Assembly: GCA_019312705.1 (NCBI GenBank)
Contig: JAFDCW010000148.1
Span: 1-8,195 of the forward strand
Source: Deltaproteobacteria bacterium
GTDB taxonomy: Bacteria; Myxococcota; Polyangia; Polyangiales; B10-G4
Direction: 5' to 3'
Length of the DNA stretch: 8,195 nt
A program made the position numbers and the translations under genes. Position 1 is the first letter of the stretch; every line of letters begins with the position of its first letter. Shown piece after piece: positions 1 through 5,803 of this stretch. The notes below the pieces were generated by a model. It was not told where the DNA came from and did no database searches. It saw only the letters and a program-made list of their open reading frames with translations.

Positions 1-48
1 AAGCCCAAGGCCAAGGCCGCCCCACCGGCAACCGCCCAGTCTGAATGA
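1..48 (+). CDS. C-terminal tail of an upstream protein (partial)
   Basis: The first 48 bases read in frame 1 as KPKAKAAPPATAQSE followed by TGA at 46-48. A Lys/Ala/Pro-rich tail of this kind is common at the C-terminus of GC-rich bacterial proteins and is usually disordered. No domain is visible, so no function can be given. The gene converges on the HAD hydrolase on the opposite strand, with only 22 bases between the two stop codons. The call rests on an open frame, high GC at third codon positions and tight packing against the next gene. Fifteen residues are too few to exclude chance. Confidence 0.45.
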   Translation, partial: KPKAKAAPPATAQSE

Positions 49-57
49 GCGCCGCTC

Positions 58-70
58 CGGGCGACGCCCG
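58..70. repeat. 13-base perfect inverted repeat between convergent genes
   Basis: CGGGCGACGCCCG is a perfect palindrome about a central A. It lies between the TGA at 46-48 and the minus-strand stop at 71-73. It can fold into a 5-bp GC stem with a 3-base loop on either strand, which would suit a weak bidirectional terminator. No T-tract follows on either side, so this is a structural observation rather than a confident terminator. Confidence 0.25.
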
Positions 71-811
71 TCAGCCCAGCCGGAAGTCGACGATGTGGTG
101 CAGCGTCTCGTCGGGGTCCGGAGCGCCGGGGACCTGCTGCGTCTCGAGGAGCGCGACGTAGGCGTCGGGAAAGTGCTGGTGGGCGATGTTGCAGTTCGCC
201 GGCTCGTTGTCGAAGAACGCCAAGGTTTCGCCGATGAGGCCGAGGGTCGGGATTACCGAACGCTTGAACGCCTCATCGCCGAGGGTCGCGTCGGGCTTGA
301 GCACGAGCTGAACGCCGACGTCCGCGATGGGAAAACCGTGGTCCCGGAGGCTCGAGACGGTGCCCAAAAGCATGCTCGGGATGTCGCGGCCACCGAGGTA
401 GAGCACCCCAGCGCCGGACTCGTAGCAGGCGGTCACGTACTCCGGTCCCCCATCGGTCGGGACGTCGTGACGTAGGTAGTCGTCGCTGTAGAAACGCTCG
501 CGCCAGAAGCTGGTGATGTCCCGGACGACGTCCACGTGGGTGAGGCCCACTTCTCGGAGGGTATTGCTGATCAGGTAGTGCAGACGGCCGGTGTCGAGCT
601 GATCGAGGCACTCGGAGACATCGGGGTAGTCGGCGCGAACTTCGTCAGCGTACTCCGCGAGCACCGCGAGGGTCCGGGGGCGGCTGTCGTAGAGCGTGCC
701 GTCGAGGTCGAAGACCACGACGGGCTGGCGGCCCTCGTCGCGCGCCATCGGGATGCGCTCGAGGATGACCTCGAGGACGTCGACTTGCTGCGGCAGAGGG
801 GGAGGCAACAC
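71..811 (-). CDS. HAD-superfamily hydrolase (probable phosphatase)
   Basis: This is a haloacid dehalogenase-fold hydrolase, a family that mostly cleaves phosphate esters through an aspartyl-phosphate intermediate. From a GTG at 811 the protein has 246 residues. Motif I is FDLDGTLYD (nucleophile Asp35, acid/base Asp37), the motif III Lys is in LVLKPD (Lys172), and the motif IV acidic cluster is FFDNEP (Asp201, Glu203). Motif II, usually ending in Thr or Ser as in YLTGRD, reads YLGGRD here, so the phosphate-binding hydroxyl is missing. No signal peptide is seen, so it is probably cytoplasmic. The start is uncertain: ATG 748 would leave only a short lead before motif I, while G/C-ending codons continue upstream of it (QQVDVLEVILERIP), so GTG 811 or TTG 808 is preferred. 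Further upstream the frame stays open but looks non-coding. The substrate cannot be told. Confidence 0.85.
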   Translation of the reverse strand: MLPPPLPQQVDVLEVILERIPMARDEGRQPVVVFDLDGTLYDSRPRTLAVLAEYADEVRADYPDVSECLDQLDTGRLHYLISNTLREVGLTHVDVVRDITSFWRERFYSDDYLRHDVPTDGGPEYVTACYESGAGVLYLGGRDIPSMLLGTVSSLRDHGFPIADVGVQLVLKPDATLGDEAFKRSVIPTLGLIGETLAFFDNEPANCNIAHQHFPDAYVALLETQQVPGAPDPDETLHHIVDFRLG

Positions 812-935
812 GGCGGTGGACCGTATCCCAAGGTTCCGCGGCCGGCCAAGGGCCCTTTGCCGGAATTTGAGAGCGTGGAATCGGGAGGAAGAGCCGGATG
901 TTGGTCCCCGGATGGCAAGCATCGAGATGCGTGGT

Positions 936-965
936 TTTACAGAAATACGGAGAATACCGTTGCAA
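936..965 (-). promoter_or_regulatory. Candidate sigma-70 promoter for the HAD gene
   Basis: On the minus strand TTGCAA (965-960) is followed after 18 bases by TGTAAA (941-936). Transcription would start near 929, giving a leader of about 118 bases before GTG 811. The -35 hexamer is the same six bases used by the plus-strand promoter, because TTGCAA is its own reverse complement. The -10 match is moderate. Confidence 0.4.
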
Positions 966-988
966 AGCGCCGGTTCGCGGTTTATAAA
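960..988 (+). promoter_or_regulatory. Sigma-70-type promoter for the receiver gene
   Basis: TTGCAA (960-965) and TATAAA (983-988) are separated by exactly 17 bases, close to the housekeeping sigma consensus and standing out in GC-rich DNA. Transcription would begin near 995, giving a leader of about 145 bases to GTG 1141 or 185 bases to ATG 1180. This is the best promoter in the window. Confidence 0.6.
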
Positions 989-996
989 GAGACCGC
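977..996. promoter_or_regulatory. Inverted repeat enclosing the -10 box (possible operator)
   Basis: GCGGT (977-981) and ACCGC (992-996) form a 5-bp inverted repeat with a 10-base spacer. It encloses the TATAAA box and the likely transcription start. The position would suit a repressor site, but the arms are short and may be chance. Confidence 0.2.
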
Positions 997-1024
997 TTTC
1001 CCCCCTTTCCTCATCGGAAAATGT

Positions 1025-1034
1025 CCCAATTGGG
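1025..1034. promoter_or_regulatory. Perfect palindrome in the receiver leader
   Basis: CCCAATTGGG is a perfect 10-base palindrome about 30 bases downstream of the predicted plus-strand transcription start. It could be a dimeric regulator site. No known regulator is implied by the sequence. Confidence 0.2.
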
Positions 1035-1179
1035 CCGTCCCGAAAGAGGCGGCAGTGCCGATTGAGGCAGCCGGGTGGGGTGGCGCGACCCAAGGTTCAC
1101 CGGAGCTTACGGAGAATCGCAGGGAATCCGGGGGGGTTTCGTGACGATCACGATTGATCGAATGACGAGTAAGGACCGA

Positions 1180-1608
1180 ATGAAGGTGGCGGCAGCGGCT
1201 CGGGCAGCGGAAGCGGCAGGGCCACTCCTCGGTGGAATCCTCGTGATTGAGGACGACCCGGACCTGCAATGGCACCTGGCCCGAATGCTGACGGTTCAGG
1301 GACACCGGGTCGTTGGCACCAGCTCCGGCGATGGGGCCCTGGCCCTCGTCTCGCAATGGCGCGTAGACCTGATTCTGGTCGACGAGGAGCTCCCCGGCAT
1401 GAACGGCCTCGAGGTCGCGACCCGGTTGCGCGAAGAGCATCCACAGATCCCGGTGGTCCTGATGACCTGTGAAGCGACCGAAGAACTGCACATCGCGGCC
1501 CGGGTGGCCGGGGTCGTCGAGACCCTGGTGAAGCCGTTCCGCAGCGAGGCCATCACCGAACTCGTGCACCGGCTCTTCCCGGCCGCCGTCCCTGAGCCCG
1601 CCGAATAG
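1180..1608 (+). CDS. Single-domain response regulator (receiver protein)
   Basis: This is a 142-residue protein made of little more than a CheY-like receiver domain, which takes phosphate from a histidine kinase and acts through protein contacts. The acidic pocket is Glu24-Asp25-Asp26 (VIEDDPD), the phospho-acceptor is Asp68 (LILVDEELPGMNG), the switch Thr is Thr96 (VVLMTCEA), and the conserved Lys is Lys118 in VKPF. All key residues are present, so it should be phosphorylatable. There is no DNA-binding or enzymatic output domain: about 18 Ala-rich residues precede the receiver and a short Pro/Glu tail follows. ATG 1180 is chosen because AAGGA at 1171-1175 precedes it. GTG 1141, behind a G-run, would add 13 residues, and ATG 1162 has no ribosome site. 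No histidine kinase gene is adjacent, so the partner is unknown. Confidence 0.9.
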   Translation: MKVAAAARAAEAAGPLLGGILVIEDDPDLQWHLARMLTVQGHRVVGTSSGDGALALVSQWRVDLILVDEELPGMNGLEVATRLREEHPQIPVVLMTCEATEELHIAARVAGVVETLVKPFRSEAITELVHRLFPAAVPEPAE

Positions 1609-1707
1609 AGGGCGGACGCCGAGGGCCGTGAGAGCTGGCCGCGGTCGACGTTAGGGCGTTTCTGACCTTGGCGCTGACCGGCGCCTGGCCCTACTCTCCC
1701 CCCTGCT

Positions 1708-3618
1708 TTGCCCGCCTTGCGTAAGCCCCTGATTCTTCTGGCCGTTACCTGGCTCGCCCTCTTCGCCGCGGCGGCGGTCGGACAGGAGCGCGCGCGGACC
1801 ACGATCGATGTCTCGGAGATCACGCGGGGGATGCAGGGTTACGGACTGACGGTTTTCCAGGGTACCCAGCCGGAGCGCTTCGACGTCGAGGTGATCGACG
1901 TCCTGCACAACTTCCGGCCCAACATGGACCTGATCCTCGTGCGCACGGATCATCCGACCCTCGAGCACGCCGGCACCGTCGCGGGCATGAGTGGCTCGCC
2001 CATCTACCTCGACGGACGCCTGGCCGGCGCCTATGCCTACGGCTGGCCCTTCGGCAAAGACCCGATCGCGGGGGTCACCCCCATCGCTTCGATGATGGCC
2101 GAGATGCGCCGGCCAGTGCGCCCCGACTCGTTCCCGGGAGCCGATCGCCTGACGCCACTTCCCGGACGACGTCGGCCCCAAGCCCGAGAAGGGAGTCGAA
2201 GCGGCAGGCCCGCTGCGCGCCTTGCCGGCCTGCGCCCGAACTTCGGTGAAACGCACCGCACGGCGTTTAGCGCCCTCGACGAGTACGCCCGAGGACGGAC
2301 CCACCAAGCGGCGGCGTCCCGCCCCGTCGTCGGCCCTCGGGGCATGCGCCGCGCCAGCACGCCGGTGATGCTCGGTGGACTGACCGACGGCATCGCCAAT
2401 CTGCTCGCCGATCGCCTCGAGCCCTTCGGCCTCGTCGCCCTCCAGGCGGGCGGCGCCGCAGCACCGGCCGCGAGCGCGACACCCGCAGCATTCGTCGATG
2501 GAGGTGCCATCGCCGTGCAGCTCATCCGCGGCGACATCAACGCCACCCCCATCGGCACCGTGACCCACGTCGGGGCCGAACGTACGTTAGCTTTCGGGCA
2601 CCCCATGATGAACGCCGGTGAGACGGGGCTTCCCACCGGCACCGCTCGGGTGCTGCACGTGCTCGCGAGCGAGTCGCGGTCGTTCAAGATCGCCGAAGGG
2701 GGCACCCCCCTCGGCACGCTCATCCACGACCGGCAGCCGGCGATCGTCATCGATCACGGCGTACAGGCCGAAACCATCCCCATCCGCGTGCGCATCCACG
2801 GCATCGAAGGGGCACCCAAGACCGAATGGAACGTCGAGGTCGCGTCCCACCGCGTGCTGACCCCGGTCCTCACCTTCAGCGCCATCGCCAACGCCATGCA
2901 GACGACCGCGAGTGATCACACGGACGTGATGTTCACCGCGCGCTCTACCGTGCAACTCGAAGGGCAGAGCCCCATCGAGATCGAAGACGTCGGCTACATG
3001 GCCGGTGGGCCCAACGACACCCGCGCCCTCAGCGGCCTGCGCCTCTTCGATCTGATGGACATCGCGTACGGGAACCCCTTCGTCGAAACCCGGGTCCGCC
3101 GCGTTGAACTCGACATCGACGTACGCTTCGAGCGCGACGTCTTCGAAATCGTCGACGCCGCGACCCGCACCGCCGAGGTCGACCCCGGGTCGCGGGTCTA
3201 CGTCCGGGTCGTTCTCCGCCGCCATGGAGAAGCCGATCGGGTCCGCTCGTTCCCCGTCGACATCCCGATGCGCGCCGCGGGCCAAACGGTGCAACTCACC
3301 ATCCAGCCTGGCAACCGCGTCAACCTCGAGCAGCCCCAGGCCCGGAACCTCGACGACCTACTGGCCATGGTGGGTCGACGACTGCCGGCGACGACCCTCG
3401 CGATCAACCTGCGCATGCCATCCCGGGGTCTGAGCTTCGGGGGCCACGTGGTCCGCGACCTCCCGGCCTCGGCCCTCGACACCCTGCAGATGGAAAACGA
3501 CACCGAGAACAGCCGCCCGTTTGTGACCTACGAACGACAACTCCACGACGTCGGAAGCGTGCTGACGGGCTCGGCCCGGCTCAGCCTGCGCGTCCGGCAA
3601 ACCCCCCGCCACCGATGA
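1708..3618 (+). CDS. Exported SpoIVB-like (S55 family) peptidase-domain protein
   Basis: The 636-residue protein starts with a clear signal peptide (RKPLILLAVTWLALFAAAAVG, residues 5-25). An SpoIVB/S55-like core follows: ITRGMQGYGLTVFQGT (39-53), the nucleophile-type motif GMSGSPIYLDG (93-103, candidate Ser95), FGKDPIAGVTPI (115-126), and GTVTHVGAERTLAFGHPMM (283-301, candidate His298). The remaining 300 or so residues look like beta-rich domains. S55 proteases cut other exported proteins; the target here is unknown. In Bacillus SpoIVB the catalytic His comes before Ser, whereas here Ser comes first. The only early starts are TTG 1708 and TTG 1717 (the latter giving MRKPLILL, a tidier n-region). 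Neither has a Shine-Dalgarno site, because the preceding bases are pyrimidine-rich. Residues about 150-174 appear to be read in a wrong frame. The stop overlaps the next start. Peptidase activity is plausible but unproven. Confidence 0.85.
   Translation: MPALRKPLILLAVTWLALFAAAAVGQERARTTIDVSEITRGMQGYGLTVFQGTQPERFDVEVIDVLHNFRPNMDLILVRTDHPTLEHAGTVAGMSGSPIYLDGRLAGAYAYGWPFGKDPIAGVTPIASMMAEMRRPVRPDSFPGADRLTPLPGRRRPQAREGSRSGRPAARLAGLRPNFGETHRTAFSALDEYARGRTHQAAASRPVVGPRGMRRASTPVMLGGLTDGIANLLADRLEPFGLVALQAGGAAAPAASATPAAFVDGGAIAVQLIRGDINATPIGTVTHVGAERTLAFGHPMMNAGETGLPTGTARVLHVLASESRSFKIAEGGTPLGTLIHDRQPAIVIDHGVQAETIPIRVRIHGIEGAPKTEWNVEVASHRVLTPVLTFSAIANAMQTTASDHTDVMFTARSTVQLEGQSPIEIEDVGYMAGGPNDTRALSGLRLFDLMDIAYGNPFVETRVRRVELDIDVRFERDVFEIVDAATRTAEVDPGSRVYVRVVLRRHGEADRVRSFPVDIPMRAAGQTVQLTIQPGNRVNLEQPQARNLDDLLAMVGRRLPATTLAINLRMPSRGLSFGGHVVRDLPASALDTLQMENDTENSRPFVTYERQLHDVGSVLTGSARLSLRVRQTPRHR
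2153..2232 (+). other. Probable compensated frameshift inside the S55-like gene
   Basis: Within the open frame, 2143-2229 has G/C at only 16 of 29 third positions by hand count, and encodes an Arg/Gly/Pro-rich stretch (GRRRPQAREGSRSGR). The frame one base on (2156-2227) has G/C at 21 of 24 third positions and about half A/T at second positions, the normal coding pattern here. It reads like ordinary protein (FPDDVGPKPEKGVEAAG). Frames before and after are normal. One extra base near 2152-2156 and one lost base near 2228-2235 would explain this and leave the rest of the gene intact. It may be real divergence or paired sequence errors. Confidence 0.55.
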
Positions 3619-5639
3619 GTAGAATCTCCCGCCGCGCACTCCTCCTGGCCGTGACGACCTCCGTCGCCGCCGTGGCCTTGGCCCTCATCGCCCCTCGAGC
3701 CGACGCCGTGTCGACGCGCTCGTTCGTCCTCGATGACGCCGCCACCCTCGCCGCCGGCGAGCTCGACGGAACCGCCGTGCACTCCGACGGATCGGTCACC
3801 ATCGGCGTGGGCACCCGACGCATCGGTCTCGACGAGGCCGCCGTCGCGTGGAGCTTCACCCGGGGCAGCGGTTCCGTCTTCGTCGGGACCGGAAACGACG
3901 GGAAGATCTACCGGCTCTCCGGCGACGACGTCAGCGAGTTCGCCGAGACCGGGCAGCTCGTGGTCACGTCCCTCGCGTTCGGGGGCGGTAGGCTCTATGC
4001 GGGCACGCTCCCCGAGGCGAGGATCTACCAGGTCGACGGCCAGGGACAGACCCAGGAGTTGGCGCGCCCCGACGGGGCCGAACACGTCTGGGACCTCGCC
4101 TACCACGACGGCACCCTTTTCGCTGCGACGGGGCCCGAGGGCAAGGTCTTCGCAATCGACGCCAGCGGCCAAGCCGAGGTGTACTGGGACTCGGACGCAG
4201 CCCACATCATGTCCCTCGCCGTCGGCGACGACGGGTCCCTCTATGCCGGAACCAGCGACGACGCGGTCGTCGTCCGCCTGCGAGGCCCCGGTCGTGCCGA
4301 GGTGGTTTACGACTTCCCGGGGAACGAAGTTACTGCCCTGACGATTCGGGACGGTGTGTTGGCTGTCGCCGCGAACGAGTTTCCAGCGCCGCCCGCGGCG
4401 ACGACGGGGACCAAGAACAAGGCGACCGGCGGCGCCCGACCCCGGCCCGGGAAAGGACGACTCTATCGGGTCGACGGCGACGGGCGGACCGAGCGAATCC
4501 TCTCCCAGGACGACGGCCATTTCACCAGCGTACAGATCGCCGAAGACGGGACCATCTACGCGGGCGCGGGCAAGGATGGGCGCGTTCATCGGGTGAGCCC
4601 GACGGGTGACTCCGCGACCTGGATCGACGTCGACGAGCGACAGGTCCTGGCGATCGACATGGTCGGCAACGATCCGCTCCTCTTGACCGGCGACGGGGCG
4701 GCCATCTATCGCATCGTCGCCCAGGAGGCCCAGACTGCGACTTGGACGAGCAAGGTCCTCGACGCGACATTCGCGGCGCGCTTCGGCGAGCTGACCTGGC
4801 GCGGCCGAGGCGCGATTCAATTCCAGACGCGCTCGGGAAACTCGGAAGAACCCAACGAGACCTGGAGCGAATGGTCGGCTGCGATGGCTCAGCCCGGGCC
4901 CATCCGCAGCGCGAGCGCTCGCTACCTCCAGATCCGCGCGCGCTTCCCGCGAGACCCCAACGCCCGCCTCTTGGCGGTGGTGGCTCACTACCTTCCGCAG
5001 AACCAGAGAGCGCGCATCTCGAGCGTCGGGCGAGCCCAGGCCAAGAAGGCCACGAAGAGCAAGACCGTCACCCGCAGCGTCGACGACCCGCCCGTGCCCT
5101 CGGCCAAGCTGAAGCTCGAATGGGCCGTCACGAACCCCGACGGTGACCGCATGCGCTACCGCCTCCGCTACCGGGCCGAGAGCCAGACCCGGTGGCGCAC
5201 CGTGCTGCGCGAAGACGAGGAGCTCACCAGCACCAACTATCAGTGGGATACGGGCGGGCTCCCCGACGGATACTACGTCGTCGAGGTCGAAGCATCCGAC
5301 GAACTGTCGAACCCGGGGGCTGTGGCCTTGCGCAATCGTCGGGCGTCGGAGCCTCTGCTCATAGACAACCATCCGCCGCGTATCGAAAGCATCCGGGCCC
5401 AGGGCGATCACGTCGTCGGCCGGGTCGTCGACGGCCTCGGGCCGATCGCGAAGCTCGAGGTCGCCATCGATGGGCGGGAGTTCCGGCCGTTCTTTCCCGC
5501 CGATGATCTGCTCGATACGCGAGATGAGGGTTTCGACCTCGACTTGAGTGGCCTCGACCCGGGAGAACACATCGTCGCCGTCCGGGCCTACGACGCCGGC
5601 GGCAACAGCGTCACGGCCGAAGTGACCCTCACACGCTAG
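3615..5639 (+). CDS. Exported beta-propeller protein with C-terminal beta-sandwich modules
   Basis: The 674-residue protein starts with a signal sequence containing SRRALLL (residues 5-11, twin-arginine-like) and a likely signal-peptidase site after PRADA (about residue 31). Seven repeats follow on the pattern 'LYAGT...G.IYRVD..G': near 88, 127, 168, 209, 249, 314 and 355. This indicates a seven-bladed propeller, a scaffold for protein or ligand binding. Blade five carries a loop rich in Ala, Thr, Lys and Pro (258-280). Residues 380-460 (TWRGRGAIQFQTRSGNSEEP...ARYLQIRARF) look like a beta-sandwich. Residues 497-590 resemble a fibronectin-III/Ig-like domain (YRLRYRAESQTRW, DGYYVVEVEASDELSN), and a final Ig-like unit follows. 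ATG 3615 overlaps the preceding TGA as ATGA, so translation is probably coupled to the S55-like protein. No catalytic motif is visible; a binding or partner role is inferred. Confidence 0.85.
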   Translation: MSRISRRALLLAVTTSVAAVALALIAPRADAVSTRSFVLDDAATLAAGELDGTAVHSDGSVTIGVGTRRIGLDEAAVAWSFTRGSGSVFVGTGNDGKIYRLSGDDVSEFAETGQLVVTSLAFGGGRLYAGTLPEARIYQVDGQGQTQELARPDGAEHVWDLAYHDGTLFAATGPEGKVFAIDASGQAEVYWDSDAAHIMSLAVGDDGSLYAGTSDDAVVVRLRGPGRAEVVYDFPGNEVTALTIRDGVLAVAANEFPAPPAATTGTKNKATGGARPRPGKGRLYRVDGDGRTERILSQDDGHFTSVQIAEDGTIYAGAGKDGRVHRVSPTGDSATWIDVDERQVLAIDMVGNDPLLLTGDGAAIYRIVAQEAQTATWTSKVLDATFAARFGELTWRGRGAIQFQTRSGNSEEPNETWSEWSAAMAQPGPIRSASARYLQIRARFPRDPNARLLAVVAHYLPQNQRARISSVGRAQAKKATKSKTVTRSVDDPPVPSAKLKLEWAVTNPDGDRMRYRLRYRAESQTRWRTVLREDEELTSTNYQWDTGGLPDGYYVVEVEASDELSNPGAVALRNRRASEPLLIDNHPPRIESIRAQGDHVVGRVVDGLGPIAKLEVAIDGREFRPFFPADDLLDTRDEGFDLDLSGLDPGEHIVAVRAYDAGGNSVTAEVTLTR

Positions 5640-5666
5640 CTGCGACGGGGAATTGCCTCGTAGTTT

Positions 5667-5692
5667 TGCGGACTCCGGGCGCGTAGTCCGCA
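5667..5692. terminator. Strong hairpin after the propeller gene
   Basis: TGCGGACT (5667-5674) and AGTCCGCA (5685-5692) form a perfect 8-bp stem with a 10-base loop, 27 bases after the propeller stop. No T-tract follows on the plus strand, so it may be a weak or factor-assisted terminator, or an mRNA 3'-end stabiliser. The perfect symmetry would also suit a protein-binding site upstream of the next gene. Confidence 0.4.
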
Positions 5693-5715
5693 GCGTGCTA
5701 CATTCCCGCCCCCGC

Positions 5716-5745
5716 TTGAATCCCGCCGGAACGCCGTGCTAGATA
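5716..5745 (+). promoter_or_regulatory. Candidate promoter for the acidic lipoprotein gene
   Basis: TTGAAT (5716-5721) is followed after 18 bases by TAGATA (5740-5745), with an extended -10 TG at 5737-5738. The -35 is good but the -10 hexamer is weak. Transcription would start near 5752, about 50 bases before the GTG. The location between a hairpin and a strong ribosome-binding site supports it. Confidence 0.35.
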
Positions 5746-5790
5746 CACCGCGATTCCGTTGGGTGCTTTGGTGTTCCGGGGACTCACGGC

Positions 5791-5796
5791 AGGAGG
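5791..5796 (+). promoter_or_regulatory. Strong ribosome-binding site
   Basis: AGGAGG lies 7 bases before GTG 5804 and 10 bases before ATG 5807, both in the same frame. It is a full-strength Shine-Dalgarno and suggests high expression of the lipoprotein. The spacing favours GTG slightly, but either start gives the same signal peptide. Confidence 0.7.
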
Positions 5797-5803
5797 CTTG
5801 TAA

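Larger units (their letters stand above)
812..1179. other. Divergent intergenic region with promoters
   Basis: About 370 bases lie between the divergently transcribed HAD hydrolase and receiver genes, with no convincing gene. Frames crossing it have mixed third-position composition. The stretch around 930-1030 is visibly more AT-rich than its surroundings and holds a plus-strand and a minus-strand sigma-70-like promoter. It also holds an inverted repeat around the plus -10 (977-996) and the palindrome CCCAATTGGG at 1025-1034. If translation of the receiver starts at the alternative GTG 1141, the last 39 bases are coding. Confidence 0.6.

Noticed and set aside
812..1093. N-terminal extension of the HAD frame up to 1093
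   Set aside because: The added codons lose the G/C third-position bias, cover the divergent promoter region and give no recognisable protein. Coding statistics begin near 811.
1153..1162. ATTGATCGAA at the receiver start and again at 7808-7817 before the kinase, as a shared regulator site
   Set aside because: A 10-base match between two points in 8 kb is expected by chance many times over, and one copy may lie inside coding sequence if GTG 1141 is used.
1598..1615. CCGCC/GGCGG stem across the receiver stop, and GGCGC/GCGCC at 1670-1685, as terminators
   Set aside because: The stems are 5 bp with no T-tract. Such short GC repeats are expected by chance in DNA of this composition.
1651..2568. 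Long minus-strand open frame antisense to the S55-like gene
   Set aside because: It is a GC-rich shadow frame. The plus strand has a signal peptide and recognisable S55 motifs, while the antisense product shows no domain.
3528..5570. 680-codon minus-strand open frame opposite the propeller gene
   Set aside because: Its length comes from strong G/C third-position bias on the plus strand. The plus frame has clear propeller repeats and a signal peptide; the antisense is Asp/Arg/Gly-rich and featureless.
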